Of a DNA stretch of 64,000 nt, positions 32,799 to 43,893 are shown piece after piece. The position numbers were made by a program, and so were the translations under genes. This stretch comes from Symbiodinium natans. Taxonomy: Eukaryota; Sar; Dinophyceae; Suessiales; Symbiodiniaceae. Position 1 is the first letter of the stretch. Each line of letters begins with the position of its first letter. Location of the stretch: NCBI GenBank assembly GCA_905221605.1, contig CAJNDS010000935.1, positions 442,501-506,500 on the forward strand, read 5' to 3'. The notes under the pieces are model-generated. The model was not told the DNA's origin. It made no database searches and worked only from the letters and a program-made list of their open reading frames with translations.

Positions 32799-32998
32799 GT
32801 TTAGAGTTTAAGTCTGGGCTTTATGAGGGCTTGAGAGTGTCAGAGCTTTCGGCTTTGTGAGTTGAGGGTTCGATCGTCTTCTACCTGGTTGAGGGTTTAG
32901 GGCTGAGGCTCCGTCACCCCCTGCTAAAGAACTAAACCCGAAACTGGTTTAGGGCTTAGGGTTGTTTCCGGCCCAGATTTGACCACAGTGTTCATGGG

Positions 32999-33139
32999 TT
33001 ACCCTACTACTCCCTCTATACTACACCGCCCTGGGTTCCCCTCAAATAACCTTAATTAGGCTTGAACTGAATATCCCCAACTAGCCTTGATTATAGTGGG
33101 AACCTAGGGGGGAGGGTAGTATAGAGGGGGGTAGTACCC
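32999..33139. mobile_element. Inverted-repeat element J
   Basis: GTTACCCTACTACTCCCTC at the left and TAGAGGGGGGTAGTACCCC at the right pair, with TGGGTTCCC / GGGAACCTA inside. Its right end abuts a CCCTAAA tract. Confidence 0.65.
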
Positions 33140-34477
33140 CCAAACCCTAAACCCTAAACCCTAAACCCTAAACCCTAAACCCTAAACCCTAAACCCTAAA
33201 CCCTAAACCCTAAACCCTAAACCCTAAATAAGTACGGAAACCCATGAATGGTCCAGGGCGCCTTGTGAGGCTGTCTCGTGGTCAAGGACTCTCGACCTGC
33301 GCCCAGGGGCAGCTGCGGTTTAGGGTTTAGGGTTTGGGGTTTGGGGTTTGGGGTTTAGGGTTTAGGGTTTGGGGTTTGGGGTTTTAGGGTTTGGGGTTTA
33401 GGGCTTAGGGTTTGGGGTTTAGGGTTTGGGGTTTCAGGGTTTAGGGTTAGGGTTGAAAACTACCTGAAGGCTCCACTGTAATTCCTTTCGAGGTTGGTTT
33501 GCAGGCCTGGTGAGAGCATGTAGCTACTATTTCGGGCTTAGGTTCAGGGTTTTGCTGAGGTTACCTTTTGCCAGCTTTAGGGGGCCTAGAAACCAGCGAC
33601 CAGTGCCCCAAACGCGTGGCGGAGCAGTTCTGCGGGCTCGTACCCCCGAAGGTTGTACCTTAAACCCTAAACCCTAAACCCTTAACCCTACACCCTAAAC
33701 CCTAAACACAAAACCCTAAACCCTAAGCCTAAACCCTAACCCTAAACTTTAAACCCCTGGGGTATTTCCTTCGAATGGGTGGTTCTAAACAGGAGCTCTA
33801 ACCCCGTTTCTTACTGTAGTTCAATAGCTTTTAAGGGGACGGAACTAGGGAATTAGGTACCTTCTATCCCCCACCCTATCATGTTTTGAGATCCGCTATG
33901 GTTCCGTCAGGTCTGCGGCGTGGGTTCGATATCCGTTTCGCGGAATGGGGCCCGCTAGAAGTGGCTTCAAGGGGCATCGAACTAGCTAACGTTTAGGGCT
34001 TGGGGCTTTGGACGACGCCATTCGGAACCCTGTCAGCTCAACAGCCAAAACCCTGGACCCCAAACCCTAAACCCTAAACCCTAAATCCTCAACCTTAGCT
34101 CCCCTGTGGCACAAACGAGCCCTGCGTCCCTTTTGTCAGCCAACGGCTTCGAGCCCCTCCGTGCGAGGGCGCTTTGATGCGGGCTCCTCTGCCTTTCACG
34201 CAGGGTTTGCGGTTTAGGGTACTAGGGTTTGGGGTTTGGGGTTTGGGGTTTAGGGTTTAGGGTTTGGGGTTTAGGGTTTAGAGTTTAGGGCTTAGGGTAT
34301 TGGAAGGCTGCGATTTTTGGGTTAGCTATAGGCCCCAAAGAGGTGCTACATGGGAGCCTTCTTGTGGGTGTCATATAAGGGTCGGCATAAATACTAAGAA
34401 TCTTCCCTTACGGTGCCTCTATAAGTATACTACAATACCACCCCCAAAACCCTATTCAATGAAGAATGGCCCCTATC

Positions 34478-34590
34478 TAGACCCGGGAGTAACCTAGGAA
34501 AAAAAGGGGTACCCTTTTTGGTTCCAAGGGGATTATAAGGGAACCCCAACCCTAAAAAAAGTAAAAAAGGGCCTACTCCCCGTCCTAGCT
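34478..34590. mobile_element. Inverted-repeat element B, copy 6
   Basis: CTAGACCCGGGAGTAACCTA at the left and GGCCTACTCCCCGTCCTAG at the right; interior GGTACCCTTTTTGGTTCCAA. Confidence 0.75.
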
Positions 34591-35110
34591 ATTTTTACAG
34601 GGTTTGTGGGGTTTAGGGGCCCCCCGGGCTTGGCCCTCTAGCGAGGTGTAGCACAGAGGCCCCCTTAGAGCAACCCTAAACCCTAAACCCTAAGCCCCAA
34701 ACCCTAAACCCTAGACCCTGAACCCTGAACCCTAAACTCCCTAAACGCTTCCAACCCAAGTCTTATAAGTTCAGGGCCAAGCCCCATGCAAGACCTCCAG
34801 TGATGAGGGGTAAGCGGAGCCTCTTACAAAAGGCGATCCTTGCTGTGGACACATTTTGCTTCATGGGCTTTCTTTGGGGGTGCATAGGCGCTGCAGTTAT
34901 TGTCTTGGTGATGTGGCCCTCTAGGATGTAAGACGGGCTTGGCGGATGTTTCAGGAGCTTGGGGGTTTAGGGTTTGGGTTTAGGGTTTTGGGTTTAGGGT
35001 GTGGGGTTTAGGGTTTAGGGTTTGGGGCTTAGGGTTTAGGGTTTAGGGTGCAGGGTCTAGGGTTTAACCCGAAACCTCGAATTGTGCGACTGTGATGACA
35101 GTGGGGTTGT
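34591..35110. other. Telomeric tracts around a small ORF
   Basis: CCCTAAA at 34672-34735 and mixed TTTAGGG/TTTGGGG at 34966-35065; the small ORF between them is listed separately. Confidence 0.6.
34803..34931 (+). CDS. Small ORF, one predicted membrane helix (42 aa)
   Basis: ATG at 34803 to TAA at 34929. The protein begins with basic MRGKRSLLQKA and continues with a hydrophobic stretch (TFCFMGFLWGCIGAAVIVLV), ending MWPSRM. The basic-then-hydrophobic order would place the N-terminus on the cytosolic side by the positive-inside rule. I recognise no family. It may be a gene remnant between two telomeric tracts, or chance. Confidence 0.15.
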   Translation: MRGKRSLLQKAILAVDTFCFMGFLWGCIGAAVIVLVMWPSRM

Positions 35111-35225
35111 AACTTGGCTGCACTCAGGAGGGTAGCTGTGAATGAGACTTTTAGCCGCCTTACTAAGAAACCCAATAAACCCAAAAAAGGTAAGGATCTA
35201 AAGTTACGGTAAAGTACCACAAAGG
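35111..35225 (+). mobile_element. Family A element, copy 5
   Basis: CTTGGCTGCACTCAGGAGGG to GTACCACAAAG, with AGCTGTGAATGAGACTTTTA in the hairpin region. GTTGTA occurs on both sides, but no long flank duplication is clear. Confidence 0.75.
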
Positions 35226-37775
35226 TAAGTTGTAGCACGGTTCAGAGGCGCCGTGATCCCAAAACGGCAGCCATCCGGGGGGAAACCCAAAACGGCGGGC
35301 CCTGAGACGTTCCAAGCCCCAAACCCTGTAAACCCTAAACCCTAAACCCTAAACCCTAAACCCTAAACCCTAAACCCTAAACCCTAAACCCTAAACCCTA
35401 AACCCTAAACCCTAAACCCTAAAGCCCAGCAGCACCAGCCTGATACATGGCCATCGAGGGCGGAAGGCCTTCGTGGAAAGAACTGGGGCAATTACTAGGG
35501 GGTTTAGGGTTTAGGGTATAGGGTTTAGGGTTTAGGGTTGGTCTAGGGTCTAGGGTTTGGCTAGGTTTCGGGGGACCCTTAGGGGATATAGACCCTCTGA
35601 ATAAGGTCCCTGTTTGAGAGAGCGAGGAGAGGGCTAAGGAGGATTTAAGGTTCTCCCTTATCCTACCTAGCACCCTGAAACTTATTCCCCTGTATCACCC
35701 CCTATGCATACCTTAGTTAGCCCCTATCTGCCTAAGTGGTAGTCCAACCCTAAACCCTAAACCCTAAGCCCTAAAGAGCCTCTAAACAAGCCCGCGGTTG
35801 GCTGTTAAGCCCTTGAAACACATTTGAAGAGAGGGCTGCTGATAAACCGAAATAGGGGAGAGAAACAGATGAAAAGCTATCCCAAAAAGCCAACTTAGTA
35901 GCCCTAAACCCTAAACCCTAAACCGCAAACGTTTTGGGGTTCCGGGTTTGACCTTGAGGTTCTTAGACCAAGTCTTCACTCTGGAAGCCCTGCAGCCCCA
36001 GCTAAGGTACCCTTTACATAAACCTTTGGGGGTTAGGGTTTAGGGTTTAGGGATACTGACTACAGCATTAGTGTAAGGGTTTGATGGTTAGGGTTTCGGG
36101 CTGCTGAGCTTGATACCCTGCCTATACGCTGTCTGACCCTGCACCCTAAACCCTTAACTCTGTGCTTTGCATAGCGACCTCCGGGACGGCATTTCATTCA
36201 CAAGTCCATGGCCCCTAAACCCTACTTGGAAGCCCTTTTGACTTAGTAAGTAGGGTTGGTAAGGTGGTAAGGTGGGTTATGCGGATGATAATGGGGCTTC
36301 AAGGGGATACTAAGTAGACGTACTACGTCAAAAGAGTTTCTAATCCCCGTTGCTGTTCCTGGGTTAGCTTGCCCTCACCCACATTTCGGGACAAGCCCCC
36401 GGCCCTTACAGCAAAACCCTTCTGGGCCTGGTGGTGCGCAATGCATGCCGATCCAGCGTGCCTGGTCCTGTCCCAAAGATTCAGACCTTGAAGTTAAAGA
36501 AGGCAAGGGACCACACTAAGGAACCATGTGAAGTAGGGTTTCTATTTCTTGTTTCCCCGAAAAGACACCCAATATATACACTCACCAATATTAAAAAGGA
36601 ACCTTCCATACACTCACCAAAAACAGAAAGATCTACCCTGCTTCATGTAGCTACCCTTAGATGTTGGCTTTCCAAGCAACCCCAAGCACCTACTAGGGGG
36701 GTGTCAGGGGGTATCTCGGTAGATTCAAGGGGATGTTGAGCAGGGTGGGTATGAACCTGCAGGCATAAAGCCTCAGCCCTAAACCCTCAACTTCGACTCC
36801 GCGACCTTTAAACACCCATCTCGGCCTACATGACACGCAAAGCCGGTCATAAAGTCTAAGCTCGGACACTTCTCATGGCGCTTTTCGGGCTAGAGCAGCC
36901 CTGCCCAACGTCACTGAAGGAGTGCGGGGTCCTCTTCATCCAGCGCCGCGCCCTGGTAGCAGGTGTTTGAGAGGGCTTGGGGTTCAGGGCTTGGGGCTTT
37001 GGGGTTTTAGGGATTGGGGTCCAGAAGAGCTTTTGACATAGGGTTTGGGGTCTTGGGTGTGGGGGGGGGGGGAGGTGTGCGAAAAGCGTGGGGATGTAGG
37101 CTTCAGGGTTGAACCCATCAGCAAAACCCTAATCCCTAAACCCTATAAACCCTAAAGCCTAAACCCTCACTAAACCCTAAACCACCCAAGTATTCCAGGC
37201 CTCAACCTTAATTAAACCCTCAACCCTGAAACCCTGAAGCCCTAAACCCTGACCCCTGAAACACTGAAACCCTGGAACACTGAAACCAACCCTAAAACCC
37301 TAAACCCTGAGGCCCTGAGACCCCCGAACCCTAAGGCGGCGTGCGTCTCGACCCTAAACCCTGAAACCCCCGAACCCTAAGCCAGCCTGCGTCTCGGCAG
37401 GTGTGGCTCGGGGAAGAAGGGACTGCGCGAACTCCCGAGCTTCGTCATTGTCCTGCCTGGGAGTGGGGAGAGGGGGTCTGAGGTTTAGGGTGAACCCTAA
37501 ACCCTAAACCCTAAACCCTAAACCCTAAACCCTAAACCCTAAACCCTAAACCTAGGGTTGAGGGTATAGTCGGTTGAGGTTTTAGGGTTTGACCTCAGGG
37601 GTCGACTCCGGGGTTCTGGCACGACTGTCTCTGAGTCATGTTGACGCCAACCGAAAGCGCTTCGACCTCCCTAAACCCTAAACCCCCAAACCCCCAAACC
37701 CCTAAACCCTAAACCCTAAACCCTAAACCCCAAACCCTAGCATGAGAAACCCAAATTTCTATGCTTCTACAAGAT
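35226..37775. other. Telomere-repeat mosaic, no gene supported
   Basis: CCCTAAA at 35329-35425 (about thirteen units), TTTAGGG at 35500-35540, CCCTAAA at 35746-35775 and 35905-35925, element K at 36220-36346, an H-like remnant near 36490-36530, degenerate CCCTAAA/CCCTGAA at 37120-37380, CCCTAAA at 37490-37555 and 37670-37737. The 102-codon ORF at 36431-36739 is not supported. Confidence 0.7.
36220..36346. mobile_element. Inverted-repeat element K, copy 3
   Basis: TACTTGGAAGCCCTTTTGAC at the left pairs with ACGTCAAAAGAGTTTCTAAT at the right; interior GGTAAGGTGGGTTATGCGGA and ACTAAGTAG. Confidence 0.6.
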
Positions 37776-37882
37776 ATGGGGGGGATTTCCATAAGCACCT
37801 TATCGGGGTCCTTATTACAGGGAATCCTACTATTTGGGGGCCTATGTTGCAAGGGGTCCCTAATGTTCGTAAACCCCCATCT
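37776..37882. mobile_element. Inverted-repeat element F, copy 5 (reverse orientation)
   Basis: ATGGGGGGGATTTCCATAAG, GGGTCCTTATTACAGGGAAT and GTTCGTAAACCCCCATC follow the family. Confidence 0.65.
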
Positions 37883-38130
37883 GTAGGATAGGTAACCCAC
37901 CAAAGAAACTGGTCGGAGTCGGGCCAATGAGGTACACCTTGAAGAACGTACACCCGGGCGTGGTAGGGATAGCTCAAGATTTGGGGCACAAGTTTGTCAG
38001 GTGAGGGGTTTGTGGTTCAGGAGTTTGAGCCTTCACTGATTCACAGGCTGCCCCGGCAATATATGGTTCTTAGGACGCTTCCAGAGCTGCGGCTTCGGGA
38101 AATGCCTGAATGAAAGAATGCTCCTGAAAT

Positions 38131-38188
38131 AGGTTTTAGGGCTTAGGGCTTAGGGCTTAGGGCTTAGGGTTTAGGGCTTAGGGTATTA
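38131..38188 (+). repeat. CTTAGGG-rich telomeric variant tract
   Basis: Six CTTAGGG units with two TTTAGGG-type interruptions. Confidence 0.85.
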
Positions 38189-38197
38189 TGGAGCAAT

Positions 38198-38437
38198 ATG
38201 CACGTGCCTGTGCGAGACAGAGCTTGCTTGGCGGCACGGGGGTTACTATATACTGCACATGAACTATCTTTGAAAGAAGTTGATTTTGTATCTTACTCTG
38301 AAAGTGACGTTTTGCAATCAACAATCAGACAATTATTCAACTTAAATAACACCAATGTTAATCATTTGACACACCGTGATGAACTTCGAAGCTGGGGAGA
38401 TTTCGAGATTTCTGTGGTATGCCATGCTGGAAGCTGA
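38198..38437 (+). CDS. ORF with A/T-rich codon use, unknown function (79 aa)
   Basis: ATG at 38198, TGA at 38435. The middle reads LSLKEVDFVSYSESDVLQST and further on HLTHRDELRSWGDFEISVV, which looks protein-like. Third positions are mostly A or T (GAA, TTG, AAA, GTT, GAT, TTT), unlike the G/C-ending codons of the genes at 58.5 and 61.8-64 kb. I recognise no family. It stands between a CTTAGGG tract and TTTAGGG-like sequence, so it may be a fragment captured from another genome or from an organelle. It may start upstream of this ATG. Confidence 0.3.
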   Translation: MHVPVRDRACLAARGLLYTAHELSLKEVDFVSYSESDVLQSTIRQLFNLNNTNVNHLTHRDELRSWGDFEISVVCHAGS

Positions 38438-40010
38438 AAGGCCATTAAGAGCTTGGGAGTTAGGGCTTAGGGGTTGAAGGGTTATAAAGGCTCAGGGTTT
38501 AGGGTTTGGGTGTAGGCGTTGCGTGCCAGGGCGCTCGTCGGCGAAGGGCATCGCGAATGCCTGCGAGAACCTGTCACGGCGGTCTTGTCGTTGAGCTGGG
38601 ATCATTGACACACCCTACCCCGACCCCCCAAAAAACCCAAAAAACCCTAAACCCTCAAACCCCTCCACACCCACCCACACACACAATCCACGGACCACTG
38701 TGGACGTCTGTGCCACCCATGGCAACTGTTGGCAAGTAGTAGCTGAGGGCTGGCAGCCTTACTTGGAAGTTCATGGGTACTAGTCGTACGCAAGAGTATC
38801 AGCAGGGTGCTACATAGGATAAGAAGAGTGGAGCAGTCAACTGCCCTGAAATCCATCCTATTTCAGCTCCAACCTCAAAAGCCCAAAAACCTCAAGCCAC
38901 TAACCCTAAACCCTAAGCCATAAGCCCTACCCCCAAAGCCTAAGAACCCTAAACCCTCAACCCTATAGCCCCCAACCCTATCACGCCTAACCCTCCAACC
39001 CGAAACCCTCCAACGCTAAACCCCTTGATCCCTCAAACCGTAACCCTAAACCCCAAACCCCAAACCCCAAACCCTAAACCCTAAACCCTAAACCCCAAAA
39101 GCCGTGGCGGCTGCACTGCTGAAGCTGCGGGTCCGAAGCGAGTGGCCGAGCCCAGCGAAAGAACATCTTCCGGCCGCCTCGGTGGCAGTCAATGCTGCGG
39201 GATTGATAGGGTTTAGGGTTTAGGGTTTAGGGTTTAGGGTTTAGGGTTTAGGGTTTAGGGTTTAGGGTTTAGGGTTTAGGGTTTAGGGTTTAGGGTTTAG
39301 GGTTTAGGGTTTAGGGTTTAGGGTTTAGGGTTTAGGTCGCTTAGTGTTTTAGGGTTCTGATAAATTGTAGGGTTTAGGGTGTTTCTAATTGTGTAAATTA
39401 GGGTTTGGGGGATTCACAGGGTTTAGGGTGTTTTGTGCTTCGTTTAGAGCGTTGGGGGATTTATAGAGTTTAGGGTGTTTAGGGCTTAAGGTGTTCATTA
39501 GATTGGGGTGGTTACGGGCTCTAGGAGTTTACGGCGCTTAGATCGGCTGATAGAGTGTTTAAGGTCCAGGGGGGTCCAGGGCCCAAAGGGCTTAGGGATC
39601 TATGCGGGTTTGGGGAAGGTCACAAAGAAGCTACGTTCTGCGTGCTTCTCTTTATGTATGTATATAATATATATATATATATGTACATATGTTCCTTTTA
39701 ACTTTTTAGGGGGGTGGGAGGGGTAGGGTTTAGGGTTTTAGGAATACCTGGTGAGTAGGGACGATGCTGCCTTCGAGCTCTGCCCTAAACCCTAAAACCC
39801 TAAACCCCAAACCCTAAATCCTAAAACCCTAAACCCCAAACCCTAAACCCCAACCCTAAACCCTAAACCCCTAGACCCTAAACCCTAAAACCCTTTCCCC
39901 CCATGTCCCAACCGCGGCATGGAGTGGGAGAAAGGTCCAAGCGAGAGGATTCCTTCCTCTGAGGCAAGCTCGCTATGCCAACCCCAGGGCCCATGCACCT
40001 ATATAGAACA
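38438..40010. other. Telomere-repeat mosaic, no gene seen
   Basis: Half element C at 38760-38782, degenerate CCCTAAA/CCCTCAA at 38890-39060, CCCCAAA/CCCTAAA to 39100, TTTAGGG at 39205-39335 (about eighteen pure units), degenerate TTTAGGGTG at 39340-39500, TA microsatellite at 39655-39690, CCCTAAA at 39781-39890. Confidence 0.75.
39205..39335 (+). repeat. Interstitial telomeric tract (TTTAGGG)n
   Basis: About eighteen pure units, then decays into TTTAGGGTG-like units over the next 150 bp. Confidence 0.95.
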
Positions 40011-40285
40011 AATTACATATATATGTATGAAAATATATGTGTGTATATATATATATACATACATGAAAATATATACATGTATATATACATATATATATAG
40101 GTATATATATATAGATATATAGATATATATATATATGTATATACATATATGTAGAAGTAGATAGACAGATAGATAGGTAGATAGATAGACAGATAGACAG
40201 AAAGGTGTATACATACAAACATGAAGGCATGAATGAAGGAACAAGTCAAGATATATATATATACATATATATATATATTTCGTTT
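40011..40285. repeat. TA/GATA microsatellite
   Basis: TATATACA and TAGATAGA units. The tyrosine/isoleucine-rich minus-strand ORFs over it are compositional. Confidence 0.9.
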
Positions 40286-40602
40286 ATATTTATTTTTATT
40301 TATGCCGTCGCGATTTCTGGCTATGGGGTCATCTAGATAGTTCAGGGCCCAAGTTGATGCCATAGGCTCCATAGAACTTGATAAGAGGCGTACCCCTATT
40401 TTGGGAAATACCCGTATAGGGCTAAGGCACGTACAGTGCTTCAACCAAGGCAGCGTCATGGACCTCTACATGAAGGCTCCGGACAACAAGTGCACCAAAT
40501 AGTAGTGTAGCGCAATGCATTCTGGAACCCGAGTTCACGACGAAGGACAGCGCGTGATGCTCAAACAGAGACAAGTGGTAGCATTCCCGAAGAGCTGAGT
40601 GA

Positions 40603-41049
40603 CAAACAATCTGGGCAGAACTCAGTCAGCAGATATGCCCCCGCGGATTTACATTCGCACGACAATTCTCCAGAAGCGAGAGCTGCTCATCATGCGGCCG
40701 GAGACCTGCGCCAAGGCCCCAACCAGAGATCCCGCAGTGGTGTTGCAAGGATAAGCTGCCTGCGCCGTACATCCAAGACCTTATGACCAACATCCGTGCG
40801 CTGACAAGAGCACCTTCACCAGAACAAAAACATCCGAGGAGCCGGCTGCAGCTTGTCACTCACGAATTTACGGCAGTAGACGGCAAAGAACAACCTGAGC
40901 CGTCGAGTGTGAAAGTCCCCAGCTCACGGAAAATGGGAACACGACGTTTGCTCAGCACCATTCCCGTCATGCAACGAGGCCAGCACAAGTTTGGATTTTA
41001 CAGTTTACAGATTTCTTGCAAGGCTGACCGAAAAGAGAGCATTACGTAG
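40603..41049 (+). CDS. Open block of 148 codons, possible exon, unknown
   Basis: The plus frame is open from just after a TGA at 40600 to a TAG at 41047. It includes a Cys/Arg-rich start (SESCSCGRRPAPRPQPEIPQ), then CCKDKLPAPYIQDLMTNIRA and a basic tail (SSRKMGTRRLLS). The first ATG is at 40783. This is the start of a 3-kb stretch free of telomeric repeats, which favours ordinary genomic sequence. I recognise no domain and give no function; the frame may be chance. Confidence 0.2.
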   Translation, partial: QTIWAELSQQICPRGFTFARQFSRSESCSSCGRRPAPRPQPEIPQWCCKDKLPAPYIQDLMTNIRALTRAPSPEQKHPRSRLQLVTHEFTAVDGKEQPEPSSVKVPSSRKMGTRRLLSTIPVMQRGQHKFGFYSLQISCKADRKESIT

Positions 41050-41540
41050 AAGCTCCGGGAAGCAACGAGCTGCAGGCCAGAAATGTTAGGCATCGTGGCA
41101 AGCGCCCACCACCCCCCTTTGCTAAGTAACGTTTGCCTATTGGCCTGCTGTGTCTGCTGTCACTGCTCTGTCTGCCATATCTACGATGTGTTCCAAACCT
41201 GTTGTGTCTTCTCCATCCTGGCAAATCTCTCTCTCCTCCCTAGCTCAATCTAGCTCCTTCTAGCTCAAGACTTGTCGCATGCCAACCCCGCCTTGGTGCC
41301 GTCGTCTCTGCTAAGACCTCAACCTGACTTCTCCCCTCACGCTCTGCCCACTACCTACCTGCCATCCTGCAACATTCCTCACATGTAAGAGATAACACTC
41401 CTCACCGACTCACCAGCATGTTCATTTTGACCCTCAGCTCTTCCAATCTGCACGCCGCCAAGTTCTAGTGCCTGGCGATCTCGGTTTAAAGATCTTTTAG
41501 TCCACAACAAATGCCATACGGAAAACGTTAAGCACTACAC
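41050..41540. other. Unassigned DNA
   Basis: No telomeric repeat and no ORF I can support. C/T-rich on the plus strand toward the CT microsatellite. Confidence 0.5.
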
Positions 41541-41589
41541 TAGGCTATGTTAACCCGAAAGACCTCCTCCGCTGCGTCCACCTGGCAAA

Positions 41590-41925
<336 letters not shown>

Positions 41926-42207
41926 CATCGAAGCCAGGACCAGCACGCTTGAGTCGCTTCGGCGCAGCCTCACCCAGAAGCAGAAACACACCAACAACAC
42001 CGCACACTCAGCACTGCCCCCCAGCCTCACGTGACTCGTTCTTCTTCGCCTAAAAGTGCAAGCGCTCAGAACGTCATGCACGCAACATGTCAGCGAGCCT
42101 CTGGGACTGCGTCGATCTTCTCCTTGACATGCGAAAAAATGCAAGACACATCCCGCAATCTCAGCGTCCGCCTTAGCTTCCTCGGCTGCCGCATTCGGCG
42201 CGTCCTG

Positions 42208-42211
<4 letters not shown>
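41926..42211. other. Spacer between two CT microsatellites
   Basis: On the minus strand a piece reads EQDAPNAAAEEAKADAEIAG next to the GA repeat, which could be an exon edge, but no full gene can be drawn. Confidence 0.3.

Positions 42212-42287
<76 letters not shown>
42212..42287. repeat. Pure CT microsatellite
   Basis: About 38 CT units without interruption. Confidence 0.95.
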
Positions 42288-42290
<3 letters not shown>

Positions 42291-42469
42291 GGCGCACGTC
42301 ATCCTCAGCAGCACCACGAGCAAAAAAAGAAGCAAACACCAAACCACCACATACACGCACAGACAGAGACATGGAACAGCAAGCACAACATCACAAGCAC
42401 AAATGGTGACACAGAGGAAACGCCCCCCCCCCCCCCAGGAGACCACGAAACACACGCTAAACAGTGGCA

Positions 42470-42957
42470 CCTTACCGGACGCGGGAACACAACGAGCCTG
42501 GCGGTGCGTCTTGCGGATCTTCCCCTGACGTGCGACCGACAAGGAGGTGGCCCAGGCTTGAAGAGCTGGACGTTCTGGTTGCCTTCTTGTTCTCCTTCAG
42601 CTGGCTCCTCGTCCACCACAAGCCGGAATCCTTCAACACTGGTGTCACCAGGACGACCCGAACCTCCTGGCAGGGCTGCAATGTAAAATCGTTTTCGAGG
42701 TGCATGATGCGCGGCCTCACGAAAAGTCACCCGACGAGCTTGTCGCCGTCGGTGCTCTTCAATCTGCGAATCCACCAAAAAAGATGCTCGTCCCAAATAT
42801 ACAGTCGGATTCCGTGCCTCGGCGCGGTACTCCGGAAGATCCCGTTCCTTGTCGATCAAACAAGCAACCGTAGTGAACACTTCAAGATATTGCGCGCGAT
42901 GACTCGGGCTCGCGCCGCCTCTTCCAGCCGTCGCACGATGAGAACCATCGCGTCCAT
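42470..42957 (-). CDS. Coding-like block with a frame change, unknown
   Basis: From an ATG at 42957 the minus strand reads MDAMVLIVRRLEEAARARVI, which stops soon after. From about 42890 another minus frame reads TTVACLIDKERDLPEYRAEA, then VDSQIEEHRRRQARRVTFRE and VEGFRLVVDEEPAEGEQEG. Both pieces look like real protein. The change of frame near 42890 suggests either a frameshift or a spliced gene; I cannot tell which. The continuous frame starting at 43102 is open through this block but its first 50 codons look non-coding. After 42470 the frame becomes Cys/Val-rich and looks like intron. Confidence 0.3.
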
Positions 42958-43001
42958 GCAACCGGACACTACTCAGATCTAAAAAGATCGATAAGCGATC
43001 G

Positions 43002-43232
43002 ATGGGCAGGGTATGGCAATGTTTTCTGCTACTCAGGCCAGGGATGAATTGTTGGTCAAATACCACCATTGAACATGACGGCAACTTCCACAGAGATGCC
43101 AACCCATGGGCACAGCAGTTTCAAAATGACATTTTGGAGCACCTGCTGCGTTTCGAAGATGGAGCAGTCCTGGTTTCCCTTCTCGAAAATCGACCTCTGC
43201 GGATTTTTACAGTAAGCACCGAAAATCCCTAA
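43002..43232 (+). CDS. Short ORF, unknown (76 aa)
   Basis: ATG at 43002 to TAA at 43230. The C-terminal part reads WAQQFQNDILEHLLRFEDGA and VSLLENRPLRIFTV, which looks protein-like and amphipathic. It overlaps only the weak beginning of the minus-strand frame at 43102. No family recognised; it may be one exon or a remnant. Confidence 0.22.
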   Translation: MGRVWQCFLLLRPGMNCWSNTTIEHDGNFHRDANPWAQQFQNDILEHLLRFEDGAVLVSLLENRPLRIFTVSTENP

Positions 43233-43459
43233 GCCCGCACGCTAAAGTCAGAAAGTTCCGACACGGGCTTATTATTTGCTTAGGCGCAAAATATAGGGGC
43301 CTGTTTAGCGAGGGTGGTCATATTTAAGGGTAGTTTCTGTTTCAATCGATGCTTCTTGAAATCTGGACTTGGGGATGTTAAGGGATGCCATTGGAAATAG
43401 TCATGGCTCCCACACAAGAGGACTTTGAGCGCCAAGGTTGCGGGTTTTATGGCCTCTCC

Positions 43460-43606
43460 TAGGGTAGTTTCATGATCCCGAAGTGTGGGCCGTTAGAAGG
43501 GGACTTTTGATATACCCCATTTGGGTTTTGGGTTTAGGGTTTAGGGTTTAGGGCTTAGGGTTTAGGGTTTAGGGTAACCATATTAAGGGCCCATGTAACT
43601 ACCCTT
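43460..43606. mobile_element. Element H, copy 3, carrying a telomeric tract
   Basis: AGGGTAGTTTCATGATCCCG at the left pairs with GCCCATGTAACTACCCTTAG at the right. Between them a TTTAGGG tract of about seven units (43527-43575) occupies the centre. Other H copies have no telomeric repeat there. Confidence 0.65.
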
Positions 43607-43726
43607 AGCAGCAACGCCAACGGAGGGATACAAGACAGGTGGCACTGCTGCCGTCGGCTCTGCCTTGGACAGCCAGAGTTGCGGTTTGTGGCATACGTAG
43701 GGTTGGGGCACTGAAGCCTAAACGAT

Positions 43727-43893
43727 AAACCCTAAACCCTAAACCCTGAACCCTGAACCCTGAACCCTGAACCCTGAACCCTGAACCCTGAACCCTGAAC
43801 CCTGAACCCTAAACCCTAAACCCTAAACCCTAAACCCTAAACCCTAAACCCTAAACCCTAAACCCTAAACCCTAAACCCTAAACCCTAAACCC
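43727..43893 (-). repeat. Telomeric tract with a CCCTGAA block
   Basis: About ten CCCTGAA units (43741-43808) followed by about twelve CCCTAAA units; the change of unit is abrupt. Confidence 0.9.

Larger units (their letters stand above)
32402..34477. other. Telomere-repeat mosaic, no gene seen
   Basis: CCCTAAA at 32406-32472, TTTAGGG at 32585-32703, CCCTAAA at 33138-33228, mixed TTTAGGG/TTTGGGG at 33316-33450, half element D at 33460-33525, CCCTAAA at 33660-33745 and 34070-34090, TTTGGGG/TTTAGGG at 34212-34300. Elements G and J are listed separately. No coding block seen. Confidence 0.75.

Noticed and set aside
33900-33945. GGGTTCGATATCC resembling a tRNA B box
   Set aside because: The T-stem would need several G-T pairs, and I find no A box, anticodon stem or acceptor stem in the 80 bp around it.
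40011-40285. Possible TATA-type promoter in the TA-rich stretch
   Set aside because: It is a microsatellite. Dinoflagellate promoters are not known to depend on canonical TATA boxes and no supported gene starts next to it.
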